DNA from: Acinetobacter shaoyimingii
GTDB lineage: Bacteria; Pseudomonadota; Gammaproteobacteria; Pseudomonadales; Moraxellaceae
Assembly (NCBI RefSeq): GCF_011578045.1
Contig: NZ_CP049801.1
Span: 2,976,001 to 3,040,000, forward strand
Length of the DNA stretch: 64,000 bases
Direction of reading: 5' to 3'
Part shown: one piece after another, positions 42,458 to 51,261 of the stretch
How the letters are laid out: the number at the start of each line of letters is the position of its first letter
Numbering within the stretch: the stretch's first letter is position 1
Made by a program: the position numbers and the translations under genes
The notes under the pieces: generated by a model
Told to the model about the DNA's origin: nothing
The model's database searches: none
What the model saw: only the letters and a program-made list of their open reading frames with translations

Positions 42458-45289
42458 TTAAGCTTCATTATTTTGAACAATTATATATTTAGATGCATTT
42501 TCATCAGAAATATGGACAAAAATTTTCTCAGGCCCTACAGTTTCAAAACGCTTTGTTAATCCTGATGCATTTGTCTTACCCTTTTCCTGACTACCATCAT
42601 CTCTAATAATTATGTAATCAATATTTTCTGCTGGTTGGCCATTTTCATCAACTATTTCATATGTTAAATAGCAGGGTGACGTATTCAAATTAATCTGAGG
42701 CACCGCTACTCTGGCTCCTCTAGTAAACAAATGCTGCCCCGCCTTCGCCTCAAACTTACCAGCAGTTGTTGAGAAAACACCAGAACCATTAATTTTCACC
42801 TGCGAACCACCCGCAGTTAAATTAATTTCTTTCGGGCTAGTGATATAAATCGTATCTTCAGTCGAAATAATTTGAATGCCTTTACGTGCAATCACATCCA
42901 GCGCATCACCCTGAGCCTGAACTTCAATTTTTCCTTTAGCAGCAAAAAGACGTGCGCCTTCCTGTGCCGCAAAAAGACTAATCTTTTCACTTGCATGCGC
43001 AAGTAACGATTTCTGCGTCGAGATGTTAATGCTATCACCTGCACTTTGGCTGATTTGACCATCTGCCGAAATATGCACGTCTTCATTACTCGACAACGCA
43101 ATCGAATTCGGTGCAGCCAAAAGCATCACAGCTGACTTAAAGGCATCTGCCTTTTCCTGATCTTCTTTGGCAAGGGTATCAATAAAACCTTGTAAATTTT
43201 CTAGAACTTGCAGAGGATCCGTCTGCTGATTCTTCGCTACTTCACTTAAGGCTTTAGCGTTGTTTAAGCTACTTTCAATCTGTGATTTCGCTTCATTGGC
43301 ATCAAGATGATTACCACTGGCTTGGTCTTGTTTATGTGTACTGAGGAGTAATCCATCACCAGCGCGCACTGCACCCCACTGATCTGTTCTGAGTTCAAAA
43401 CCTTCGCCTCGCCCTTCACTTTCTGCTGTATCTTTAGGGTGGCTCAAGTTACCTAAGTTGAGTTGTGTTGACCCATGACTACTTTGCAGTTGAGTGGAGA
43501 TTTGCCCAGTGGTGTCATCAAAACGCAGTTGACCAAAGCCTTCGCCTCCGACTTCTTTAGAACGAATCCCTGCTAACTTTTTGGTATCTGGCAGTTGACC
43601 TTTAATGTCAAACTTGGTTGGACTGCGTTGTGCTTCGTGAATACGTCCCACCACGAATGGTCGGTCAATGTTGCCATCAAAGAAGTCAATCACCACAATT
43701 TCATTGATACGTGGGAGGAAGCGTGCCCCATAGCCTTCGCCAGCCCATGGGGTTAGAACATCCACCCAAGCAGAGTCAGTATCATCATTGTTAGTGCCTG
43801 CACCACCATCAAACTGGTGGTCTTCGTTACGGGTAAACAAGAAACGAACTTTAATACGTCCCCATTCATCAACATGAATTTCTTCACCTGCTGGGCCTAC
43901 GACTTTGGCACGTTGTGGATGTGCCGCAGGACGATGCGCCAGTGGGTTGTATTCTGGAACCGTGGTGATGTTACGACGTTGTAGGACTAAGCTGTTGGCT
44001 TGGCGTTCGTCATTTTGCTTGCTGTTGCTTTGATTGGTGCTGATCAGGTTTGTGCTGGCTGCACCATTAAAACGATTCTGCGTCCATTGGCTTTGTGCCA
44101 GTAATGCATTGATTTGATCATTCAGATCTTTGGGTAAGTTGTTCTGGTTATAGAAAGTCTTACCGATAATCAGGAATTCTTTGTCTGCACCACTGTGCTG
44201 ATCGATTTCTGGATGTTCGTTAAATTCAAACCAATAACCGACCTGACTATCACGTACGGTAGAGGTCGCAATAAACTGTTTGCTTTGTGCATCGTAATAA
44301 TTGCTGAGGTTTTGATTCAGTTTTTCAATTTGGCTGTTGCTAGATGCTGTGGCTTGGTCTTCACCGTTTAAGTCTTGCATCCACGCTGGGCTAAAGTGCC
44401 ATGCTTGTTCTAAACCTAAACTGGCATTGTCCTGATTTTGACTGTGTTGGTGTTTGCTTTGGACTGAACCTGCGCCTTCTTCTTGTTCGAGGACATCGGC
44501 TTGCCAGCGTTGTACATGAACAGCAGTGGGTTGTAGGGAGCGTTGTCCAATAAAACTGGTGATACTGTCTTGTTGTTCTGTGGCACTACTACGATGAAAA
44601 CGAATATTACGACGGTCTAATGCGGTGTATTGGCTGTTGTCATCGATCAAACGTAGTTTTTGGGCTTCAATTGAAGCTGATGAATTCGGCACAGTCAGTT
44701 GAGCTTCATCAATCAACCAGTTAATGCCTTCGCTACGCATTAAGCGAGTAAGGAAGTCGTAATCCGTTTCATTGCTTTGCATAATGAATGGACGGACATC
44801 GTACTGGTTTTTAAGTCCGCTAATGTCGAGGCTTAAGCTAGAAGCGAATAACGGGCTTTTGTTTTGCCATTCTTGAAAAATAGTATCGACCACATCCACC
44901 ACGGATTTATTCATAAACACACGACTATTGCGTCGTTTATGCCACAGTGAAGTTGGGTCTTCTAAAGTGAGTTTATATAGGGTGAGTGAGCCATCACTTT
45001 GCCCTTGAGCAGCTTCAGTAATAATGCCCGTAGTACGGAATAACTTGCCATTGTCCGTGACTTGATCGACGGCTACTTGACTGCCAATGAATTCTTTTAA
45101 AGAAATGGTTGCATTGGTCGACAGACAGATGAGTTCTGCCTTTAACCCTTCATTTAAGGCATGTTGTCCATCTATTCGTTGTAAGAAGACTTGGCTATTT
45201 AAGTTGGAATTGGAAAATTGAACATGGATGGCACGTTTTTGTGCAGTCAATCCCAATTGTTCTAAGGCCGAAAAGATATTGGCAAGCAT
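42458..45289 (-). CDS. vgrG: Type VI secretion system spike protein VgrG with C-terminal extension
   Basis: 943 residues. The gp27-like N terminus (residues 1-400: FLQRIDGQHALNEG, DYDFLTRLMRSEGI) leads to the gp5-like OB domain (HVDEWGRIKVRF, DSAWVDVLTPWAGEGYGARFLPRI in two parts) and then the DUF2345 needle repeats (about 560-870, with IALSSNEDVHISADGQI). A 70-residue tail at about 873-943 (LTYEIVDENGQPAENIDY, KGKTNASGLTKRF) is a beta-domain of transthyretin/Ig type. The tail may hold the cargo encoded immediately downstream. No PAAR gene or T6SS core gene is in the window. Confidence 0.97.
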   Translation of the reverse strand: MLANIFSALEQLGLTAQKRAIHVQFSNSNLNSQVFLQRIDGQHALNEGLKAELICLSTNATISLKEFIGSQVAVDQVTDNGKLFRTTGIITEAAQGQSDGSLTLYKLTLEDPTSLWHKRRNSRVFMNKSVVDVVDTIFQEWQNKSPLFASSLSLDISGLKNQYDVRPFIMQSNETDYDFLTRLMRSEGINWLIDEAQLTVPNSSASIEAQKLRLIDDNSQYTALDRRNIRFHRSSATEQQDSITSFIGQRSLQPTAVHVQRWQADVLEQEEGAGSVQSKHQHSQNQDNASLGLEQAWHFSPAWMQDLNGEDQATASSNSQIEKLNQNLSNYYDAQSKQFIATSTVRDSQVGYWFEFNEHPEIDQHSGADKEFLIIGKTFYNQNNLPKDLNDQINALLAQSQWTQNRFNGAASTNLISTNQSNSKQNDERQANSLVLQRRNITTVPEYNPLAHRPAAHPQRAKVVGPAGEEIHVDEWGRIKVRFLFTRNEDHQFDGGAGTNNDDTDSAWVDVLTPWAGEGYGARFLPRINEIVVIDFFDGNIDRPFVVGRIHEAQRSPTKFDIKGQLPDTKKLAGIRSKEVGGEGFGQLRFDDTTGQISTQLQSSHGSTQLNLGNLSHPKDTAESEGRGEGFELRTDQWGAVRAGDGLLLSTHKQDQASGNHLDANEAKSQIESSLNNAKALSEVAKNQQTDPLQVLENLQGFIDTLAKEDQEKADAFKSAVMLLAAPNSIALSSNEDVHISADGQISQSAGDSINISTQKSLLAHASEKISLFAAQEGARLFAAKGKIEVQAQGDALDVIARKGIQIISTEDTIYITSPKEINLTAGGSQVKINGSGVFSTTAGKFEAKAGQHLFTRGARVAVPQINLNTSPCYLTYEIVDENGQPAENIDYIIIRDDGSQEKGKTNASGLTKRFETVGPEKIFVHISDENASKYIIVQNNEA

Positions 45290-45387
45290 TTTTATTATCT
45301 ATGTGAAGGTTTTATTTAATGCTGCTATTTAATCAAAAAAATCATTTACAAAATAGAACTTATGTATCAGAAGTTGTTATAAAATGT

Positions 45388-45417
45388 AAAAAAGGTCATC
45401 AATTTGACGACCTTTTT
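45388..45417. terminator. Bidirectional-type terminator after fabI
   Basis: AAAAAAGGTC (45388-45397) with GACCTTTTT (45409-45417): a hairpin with A-run before and T-run after. It sits between the fabI stop (45449) and the vgrG start, ending fabI on the minus strand. Confidence 0.8.
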
Positions 45418-45448
45418 CATTAATTAAAAACTTAATTAAAGCAGTGAC

Positions 45449-46252
45449 TTATTCATCACTCATTAAATCAAGGCTCATACCAACTGTGTTAAAACCAGCA
45501 TCCACATACAGAATTTCACCGGTAATCCCATTTGCCCATGGTGAACATAAGAACAATGCAGCATTACCCACATCTTCAATGGTCACATTACGCTTTAACG
45601 GCGCAACTTTTTCATTTACATCTAACATTTTACGAAAGGCTTTAATGCCAGACGCTGCCAATGTACGAATTGGACCAGCCGAAATTGCATTGACACGAAT
45701 GCCTTCTGCGCCCAAGCTTGACGCTAGATAACGAACACTTGCTTCAAGCGATGCTTTCGCCATACCCATGACGTTATAGTTTGGCATCACACGTTCAGAA
45801 CCTTGATACGTCAGCGTCAATAAACAACCTTGACGTGCTTGCAGTAACGGCTTCGCAGCACGTGCCATAGCAACAAAACTATAAGCACTAATATCATGTG
45901 CAATTTTAAAACCTTCACGGTCGGTCACTTCAGTGAAATCACCATCTAAGGTATGCGCAGGAGCAAAACCGATTGAGTGAACAACGCCGTCAATTCCATC
46001 CCAATGTTTAGCAATTTCAGCAAATGCATTGTCAATTTCATCATCATTGGCAACATCACATGGGAAAACAAGCTTAGAACCAAACTGTTCAGCAAAATCA
46101 TCTACACGTTTTTTTAATTTTTCATTTGGATAAGTAAAAGCAAGCTCAGCCCCTTCACGGTGTAATGCTTGAGCGATACCAAATGCAATTGATAATTTAC
46201 TTGCGATACCCGCGATTAAAAAACGTTTACCTGCTAATAGTCCTTGTGCCAT
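45449..46252 (-). CDS. fabI: Enoyl-[acyl-carrier-protein] reductase (NADH) FabI
   Basis: Reduces trans-2-enoyl-ACP in each fatty acid elongation cycle. The ATG at 46252 ([13 protein letters not shown]) has GAGTGAGAG just upstream; a TTG five codons earlier is less likely. 267 residues. Rossmann loop [13 protein letters not shown], catalytic Tyr159 and Lys166 ([13 protein letters not shown]) with Tyr149, and the C-terminal [11 protein letters not shown]. The triclosan-binding residues cannot be judged without a structure. Confidence 0.98.
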   Translation of the reverse strand: MAQGLLAGKRFLIAGIASKLSIAFGIAQALHREGAELAFTYPNEKLKKRVDDFAEQFGSKLVFPCDVANDDEIDNAFAEIAKHWDGIDGVVHSIGFAPAHTLDGDFTEVTDREGFKIAHDISAYSFVAMARAAKPLLQARQGCLLTLTYQGSERVMPNYNVMGMAKASLEASVRYLASSLGAEGIRVNAISAGPIRTLAASGIKAFRKMLDVNEKVAPLKRNVTIEDVGNAALFLCSPWANGITGEILYVDAGFNTVGMSLDLMSDE

Positions 46253-46422
46253 GTGACTCTCACTCAAAATAATTTACTGCATAATGCCAATTCTAGAGCA
46301 TTTGCGAAATTGCATAATGCGCCTTTTTTTAAATCTTTGTTAAAAACTCAACAGATTAAACCATCCTTTAAGCTGATCGTATTCAACTTGAAGCCTTTCA
46401 GCAGATTGTTATTCATATGTAA

Positions 46423-46450
46423 AAAGCCAGCACATTGAGCGCTGGCTTTA
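46423..46450. terminator. Inverted-repeat terminator between fabI and the Bax-inhibitor-like gene
   Basis: AAAGCCAGC (46423-46431) with GCTGGCTTT (46441-46449), 9-bp perfect stem with A-rich left and T-rich right flanks. It ends the 46499-47245 gene on the minus strand. Confidence 0.8.
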
Positions 46451-46498
46451 TAAGATCATTTAAAGATCAGATTATTTACTTCATTTTAATATTTAGAT

Positions 46499-47245
46499 TT
46501 AGTCGTCACTTGACAATAAACCGATCAAACGTAGGAATGAATAGTACATCCATACCAAAGTTGCCAGTAGAGCAATACCACATAACCATTCCATTGCTTT
46601 AGGCGCTTGATTTGCTGCTGCAGTTTCAATCAAGTCAAAATCTAAAATCAAATTCAGTGATGCAATAACGGCAACAAATGCAGCAAAACCAATACCAAGT
46701 AAGTTATTTTCAAATAAGTATGGAATGCTTGAACCAAAAGCCAAACTCATTACAAATTGCACAACAAAAACTAAGGCAATGGCAATGGAAGCAGACATGA
46801 CAATCGATTTGAATTTCTCAGTGGCACGAATCACTTTAAATTTATATAAACCAAACATCACAAAAGTCGTTACGAAAGTCGCAAATAATGCTTGGACTGG
46901 CACACCTGGATATCTCAATTGGAAAATCACAGAAATACCACCTAAAAATGCACCTTCAAAAAATGCATAAGGAATGGCAAGTGTACGTGCTGTATTCGGC
47001 TTAAATGTCGCAACCAATGCGAGAATTAAACCGCCAATTGCACCCACAATTGCTCCTGCATAGGCAATTGAAAAATTTTGAGTTAAAAAGCTATAGAAAA
47101 ATAGTCCTACACCAATCACAGCAGCAATTACAGTCAATAGAATTGATTTTTGAATTGCACCTTGTACGGTCATCGGTTGGCTATAATCGGCCTGTGTTTC
47201 CACACGGGTTAAAATAGGGTTATTACTTTGCATATCTCTACTCAT
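46499..47245 (-). CDS. Bax inhibitor-1/YccA family membrane protein
   Basis: 248 residues with seven predicted TM helices and an N-terminal cytoplasmic segment SNNPILTRVETQADYSQPMTVQGAIQKS (read in parts) typical of the shorter BI-1-like bacterial group (PF12811). Aspartates near the C-terminal helix (LILDFDLIETAAA) match the conserved pair proposed for proton/calcium handling in BsYetJ-type relatives. Role in this organism unknown; the name reflects family only. Confidence 0.9.
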   Translation of the reverse strand: MSRDMQSNNPILTRVETQADYSQPMTVQGAIQKSILLTVIAAVIGVGLFFYSFLTQNFSIAYAGAIVGAIGGLILALVATFKPNTARTLAIPYAFFEGAFLGGISVIFQLRYPGVPVQALFATFVTTFVMFGLYKFKVIRATEKFKSIVMSASIAIALVFVVQFVMSLAFGSSIPYLFENNLLGIGFAAFVAVIASLNLILDFDLIETAAANQAPKAMEWLCGIALLATLVWMYYSFLRLIGLLSSDD

Positions 47246-47609
47246 TTATAATATTAATCAAATGTCCAAATAGAGCTGGACGAATCTGTATTGTTTATCT
47301 TTTATCATGACTTCGCAAAAATGGAAAATAATTGCTGATCTCATTTAATTGATTTTGAATCAATGACATCGCTTCACGACGAGTTTTATTTCTTTGAATC
47401 ATCGCTATTACAGCACTTGAGCTAAATCAGTAGCAATAGATTATATTTAAGTCAATCTTATCACTAAATTTTCACAAAATGTAAAAAAGGAGCTCCATAG
47501 CCCCTTCTCTAACCATCACTTCATCTGAATTTTAAAAGATCATTTATTTACATCATACAAATCATTCAAAAAGAAACATTCAAATGTGAACAAACTTCAG
47601 TCTTTAAAA
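47246..47609. other. Intergenic region between orn and the BI-1-like gene
   Basis: 364 bases without a gene. It contains the orn terminator (47483-47506), a short region with unremarkable A/T-rich sequence, and presumably the promoter of the BI-1-like gene. I see no repeats or small genes. Confidence 0.6.
47483..47506 (-). terminator. Intrinsic terminator after orn
   Basis: On the minus strand AAGGGGCT pairs with AGCTCCTT (one G-U wobble) around loop ATGG, followed by TTTTTT (complement of 47483-47488). It lies 104 bp after the orn stop. Confidence 0.7.
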
Positions 47610-48167
47610 TTAGTCTTGATTCATGATGAAGAAATATTGTCGGTAATATTTCAATTCAGCGATTGAATCACGAATATCATCCATCGCCAAATGAGAGGCA
47701 TTTTTCTTCAAACCACTCATAATTTCTGGGCGCCAGCGTTTTGCCAACTCTTTTACAGAAGAAACATCTAAATTACGATAGTGGAAAAATTGCTCTAGCT
47801 CAGGCATCAAACGGTGCATGAAACGGCGGTCTTGGCAGATCGAATTCCCACACATCGGTGATGATTTCGGATTCACCCATTTTTTCAAAAATTCTAAAGT
47901 TTGCTGTTCTGCATCTTGAGCGGTCAATTTACTACGACGAACACGTTCGATTAACCCCGACTGACCATGCTGACGTGTGTTCCATTCATCCATTGCATTT
48001 AAAATAATGTCTGACTGGTGTACTGCCAGTACTGGACCTTCTGCAAGAATGTTGAGCTGATCATCCGTCACAATGGTGGCAATCTCAATGATTTTATCAT
48101 TGTCTGTGTCTAGACCTGTCATTTCGAGGTCGATCCAAATCAAGCGTGTATCTGGGGTGCTGCTCAT
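47610..48167 (-). CDS. orn: Oligoribonuclease
   Basis: A 3'-5' exoribonuclease that degrades dinucleotides, including pGpG. The start at 48167 ([20 protein letters not shown]) avoids a TTG in-frame three codons earlier. 185 residues of the DEDDh fold: DLEMTGLD (Asp, Glu), a central Asp in [11 protein letters not shown], and [11 protein letters not shown] with the histidine and final Asp. It is divergent from rsgA, as in E. coli. Confidence 0.97.
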   Translation of the reverse strand: MSSTPDTRLIWIDLEMTGLDTDNDKIIEIATIVTDDQLNILAEGPVLAVHQSDIILNAMDEWNTRQHGQSGLIERVRRSKLTAQDAEQQTLEFLKKWVNPKSSPMCGNSICQDRRFMHRLMPELEQFFHYRNLDVSSVKELAKRWRPEIMSGLKKNASHLAMDDIRDSIAELKYYRQYFFIMNQD

Positions 48168-48290
48168 AAAGTGCAATCTTATTGGACTATTAAAATATCA
48201 ATAGTAGCAAATTAATTAGATCTTGGCTGTAATTCCCATCCTCATCATGCTATTTTTGCCATCTTATTGTTATGGTTTTTTAGGTTATGA

Positions 48291-49352
48291 ATGGCTCTAA
48301 TTCGTAAACGTCGTTTAACTGAGCAGCAACAGCGCCGCATTCAGAAACAACATCAAACACGTCAAGAAGATATAGATACGTCAAACGATTTAGAAGGTTT
48401 AGTCGTACAACATTATGGACGTCAACTCGAAGTCCAAGCGCTTTCAACACCCAAAGATCATCCCCTTAAGCCTGTGGTTCAGGATGGTGAACCTGAGCCA
48501 TTCTGGAAACCGATTGAACTTGACAGTATTTGGCGCTGTCATACTCGAACCAATTTAGAACTTTTGGTAACGGGCGACCGAGTGAAATGGCAAGCAGATC
48601 CCAATACGGGACTGGGTATCATCACGGCGATTCATCCGCGTCGTTCTTTATTGACCCGTCCAGATCGTTATCACAAAGTCAAACCTGTCGCTGCCAACAT
48701 CAGCCTCATTGTTATTGTTATTGCGCCACTGCCAGAACCTGCGCCGACGCTCATCGACCGTTATTTGGTGGCATGTAAAGATGCCAATATTCCAGCATTA
48801 CTGGTCTTGAACAAATGCGATTTGCTTGAGGGCGAAGATGATCCTCGCTTAAAACTGGTCGAAGAATATCGTGCATTAGGCTATGAGTTTATGCTGACTC
48901 AGTCCAATGGCGATCTGAGTGATTTAAAGCAAAGACTCGATGGTGAAACAGTGGCATTTGTTGGTCAATCAGGGGTAGGTAAAAGCACGTTAATCAATGC
49001 GATTATTCCGGATGCTGCACAAAAAACCAACGTCATTTCAGACAATTCTGCCTTGGGTCAACACACCACAACATCCACTCGTTTGATTCGCTTTGGTGAA
49101 AATGGTGCACTCATTGACTCCCCAGGAATTCGTGAATTTGGACTTTGGCATCTCGACCTTGATAAGATCGATAACGGTTTCCCTGAAATCGCAGATTTTA
49201 TCGGTCATTGCCAATATCGTAATTGTACCCATACTCATGAGAAACAATGTGCGATTAAGCAAGCTGTTGAAGAACATAAAATTTTATCTCGACGACTGGA
49301 GAGTTATTTGCGTTTAATTGAGGAAATCACTGAAGCGCAACAAAAAAATTAA
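48291..49352 (+). CDS. rsgA: Ribosome small-subunit-dependent GTPase RsgA
   Basis: A circularly permuted GTPase acting in late 30S assembly. 353 residues: N-terminal OB fold (LVTGDRVKWQAD), then G4 LVLNKCD, G1 GQSGVGKSTLINA, and switch region TTTSTRLI, and a C-terminal zinc-binding module (FIGHCQYRNCTHTHEKQCAI) with three Cys and one His. The N terminus is rich in Arg and Gln, typical of the proteobacterial form. Start ATG at 48291 with a weak TAGG element. Confidence 0.97.
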   Translation: MALIRKRRLTEQQQRRIQKQHQTRQEDIDTSNDLEGLVVQHYGRQLEVQALSTPKDHPLKPVVQDGEPEPFWKPIELDSIWRCHTRTNLELLVTGDRVKWQADPNTGLGIITAIHPRRSLLTRPDRYHKVKPVAANISLIVIVIAPLPEPAPTLIDRYLVACKDANIPALLVLNKCDLLEGEDDPRLKLVEEYRALGYEFMLTQSNGDLSDLKQRLDGETVAFVGQSGVGKSTLINAIIPDAAQKTNVISDNSALGQHTTTSTRLIRFGENGALIDSPGIREFGLWHLDLDKIDNGFPEIADFIGHCQYRNCTHTHEKQCAIKQAVEEHKILSRRLESYLRLIEEITEAQQKN

Positions 49353-49377
49353 TTTTCTTATCGACAAGACTTGAAGC

Positions 49378-49411
49378 GGTGATTTTGATCACCATATATA
49401 TACGCTATACT
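49378..49411 (+). promoter_or_regulatory. Candidate promoter with overlapping palindrome before yibN-grxC-secB
   Basis: The palindrome GGTGAT-TTTG-ATCACC (49378-49393) overlaps a TTGATC -35-like hexamer (49385-49390). TATACT (49406-49411) is a good -10 but the spacer is 15 bp, shorter than usual. The palindrome could be an operator. It lies about 33 bp before the GTG of yibN. Confidence 0.4.
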
Positions 49412-49443
49412 CTACGCAGTTTAAATTTGTCATTAGGTGATTT

Positions 49444-49857
49444 GTGGAACGTTGGTTGGAATTCATGGGGAATCACCCCTTCTTATTTGCAATTTTAGGT
49501 GCCTTATTGGTGCTGTTCTTTATTTTTGAAGGACACCGTAATGGCCGTAAAATTTCTCCACAATCTTTGGGTATTTTAGTGAAAGCTAAAAATGCGATGT
49601 TGATTGATCTTCGAGATGGGAAAGATTTCCGTGAAGGTCACATTAGTGGCAGCCGCAATATTCCATATAGCCAGATCTCAAGTCATATTGAAGAGTTAAA
49701 AGCATCTGATCGCCCTTTGGTCTTTATTTGTAATTTAGGTCAAGTTGCAGGTACTGCCCTTCAACAAGTCGGTCATGCAGATAGCTATCGTTTAGATGGC
49801 GGTATAAGTAACTGGAAAGCTCAAGGCTTACCATTGGTTAAAGGCACTAAAGCTTAA
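49444..49857 (+). CDS. yibN: Rhodanese-like membrane protein YibN
   Basis: 137 residues, one N-terminal TM helix (about 12-28, FLFAILGALLVLFFIF) and a rhodanese domain with catalytic-position Cys in FICNLGQVAG and the DLRDGKDFREGHISGSRNIPY motif (read in parts). It starts with GTG at 49444, preceded by a weak AGGTGA. The gene order yibN-grxC-secB is that of E. coli. The sulfur acceptor is unknown. Confidence 0.93.
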   Translation: MERWLEFMGNHPFLFAILGALLVLFFIFEGHRNGRKISPQSLGILVKAKNAMLIDLRDGKDFREGHISGSRNIPYSQISSHIEELKASDRPLVFICNLGQVAGTALQQVGHADSYRLDGGISNWKAQGLPLVKGTKA

Positions 49858-49869
49858 GGAACCTGAATT

Positions 49870-50130
49870 ATGTCAGAACAAGTTACTGTTTATTCAACAT
49901 CAGTATGTCCTTACTGCGTTCGCGCAAAACAGCTTCTAGAACGTAAAGGCATTGCATATAAAGAGATTAATTTATCTCAAGAATCACCTGAAGTTCGTAT
50001 TGAGCTTATGCAAAAGACCAATCATCGTACTGTGCCACAAATTTTTATTAAAGATCAGTTCATTGGTGGTTTTGACCAACTTTATGCTTTAGAGCGTGAA
50101 GGCAAACTAGACGAATTGCTTGCATCATAA
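49870..50130 (+). CDS. grxC: Glutaredoxin 3
   Basis: An 86-residue thiol-disulfide reductant with the CPYC active site (Cys13-Cys16), TVPQIFI cis-Pro loop and GGFDQLYAL glutathione-binding motif. It lies 12 bp after yibN and 35 bp before secB, so all three are probably cotranscribed. Confidence 0.97.
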   Translation: MSEQVTVYSTSVCPYCVRAKQLLERKGIAYKEINLSQESPEVRIELMQKTNHRTVPQIFIKDQFIGGFDQLYALEREGKLDELLAS

Positions 50131-50165
50131 TTGTTTCATCATACGGTTTAATTAAGGAATACATA

Positions 50166-50624
50166 ATGAGTGAAGAACAACAAGCTCAACCACAACTCGC
50201 TTTAGAACGTATTTACACTAAAGATTTATCTTTTGAAGTACCTGGGGCATCAGTTTTTACTAAAGAATGGCAACCTGAACTGAACATTAACTTGTCATCA
50301 GCTGCTGAAAAAATTGACCCGACGCACTTCGAAGTGTCTTTAAAAGTGGTTGTCCAAGCAACAAATGCAGATGAAACTGCGTTTATTGTTGATGTAACTC
50401 AAGCGGGTATCTTCTTGATCGATCAAATCGAAGAAGAGCGTTTACCATACATTTTAGGCGCTTATTGCCCAAATATTTTGTTCCCATTCCTTCGTGAAGC
50501 GGTGAATGACTTAGTGACTAAAGGTAGCTTCCCTCAATTGCTTCTTACACCTATCAATTTTGATGCGGAATTTGAAGCAAATATGCAACGCGCACAAGCC
50601 GCTGCAGTGGAAGGTCAAGCTTAA
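50166..50624 (+). CDS. secB: Protein-export chaperone SecB
   Basis: A cytosolic tetrameric chaperone that keeps preproteins unfolded and hands them to SecA. 152 residues. Diagnostic SecB segments: LSFEVPGAS, the beta-strand [50 protein letters not shown] (in parts) and the QA-rich C terminus that in some SecBs contacts SecA. It is followed by a strong terminator. Confidence 0.98.
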   Translation: MSEEQQAQPQLALERIYTKDLSFEVPGASVFTKEWQPELNINLSSAAEKIDPTHFEVSLKVVVQATNADETAFIVDVTQAGIFLIDQIEEERLPYILGAYCPNILFPFLREAVNDLVTKGSFPQLLLTPINFDAEFEANMQRAQAAAVEGQA

Positions 50625-50643
50625 TTCGCTTGTACACATACAT

Positions 50644-50671
50644 AAAAAAGACCGCTTTTGCGGTCTTTTTT
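50644..50671 (+). terminator. Intrinsic terminator after secB
   Basis: A perfect 12-bp stem (AAAAAAGACCGC at 50644-50655, loop TTTT, GCGGTCTTTTTT at 50660-50671). Also lies 43 bp after the minus-strand gene starting upstream at 50715, so it may serve both. Confidence 0.95.
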
Positions 50672-50714
50672 ATTGTTCGAAGAGCTTCTAAAATCTTGCA
50701 TAAGTTCAATACAT

Positions 50715-51104
50715 TTATTTGAATTTCTGGTGCCCTTGATTTTTAATGGCATCAATTTTTCCCAAATTTTTCTTTGCATCTAGCAGACGATTGGCATCGA
50801 CCAGTTTTTTCGCTTCGTCAATATCGACCAATAACATATCGAGCATCAATCGATAAACTTTAATTTGTTCATCATCAGCTCGTAATTGTGCAAGTTGCGA
50901 TGGTAAATGCTTCTTAGAGTTTAAAGTAGCGTTATACATTGCTGTTAATGCTTTAGAAGCATCTTGATTATTTTGCGCTTCATTAAATGCTTTATAGGCT
51001 ACATTTAACTCTTGCATCGGTTGCTTCAAACCTGCCGCTATCACTGTTTGATTCAGTCCAACGCCGAATAACAAAATCATGATTAGATACAGACGTTTTA
51101 TCAT
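50715..51104 (-). CDS. cybC: Cytochrome b562-like periplasmic protein
   Basis: 129 residues with a signal peptide (cleavage near residue 24) and a mature four-helix-bundle size. The mature part begins near Met30 (LKQPMQEL) and ends with GHQKFK: Met30 and His125 are 95 residues apart, the same spacing as the haem ligands Met7 and His102 of E. coli cytochrome b562. The C-terminal helix also matches that protein's LKTTRNAYHQKYR. No CxxCH motif, as expected for non-covalent haem. Function in the family is not settled. Confidence 0.8.
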   Translation of the reverse strand: MIKRLYLIMILLFGVGLNQTVIAAGLKQPMQELNVAYKAFNEAQNNQDASKALTAMYNATLNSKKHLPSQLAQLRADDEQIKVYRLMLDMLLVDIDEAKKLVDANRLLDAKKNLGKIDAIKNQGHQKFK

Positions 51105-51163
51105 GGACTTTCCTTAAATTATTTTCATTGTTGTTTAATTTGTAATACAAGTTTTATAACATA

Positions 51164-51190
51164 AAAATGCAACCTTGATGGTTGCATTTT
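51164..51190 (-). terminator. Intrinsic terminator after coaBC
   Basis: AAAATGCAACC (51164-51174) with GGTTGCATTTT (51180-51190), 11-bp perfect stem, loop TTGAT. It lies 72 bp after the coaBC stop on the minus strand, before the cytochrome gene. Confidence 0.88.
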
Positions 51191-51261
51191 CAACGAGTTC
51201 ACATGAATTTTACTATGAATATAACCCAGCAAAAATAGGAGTTAAATCCAAACTTATATCA

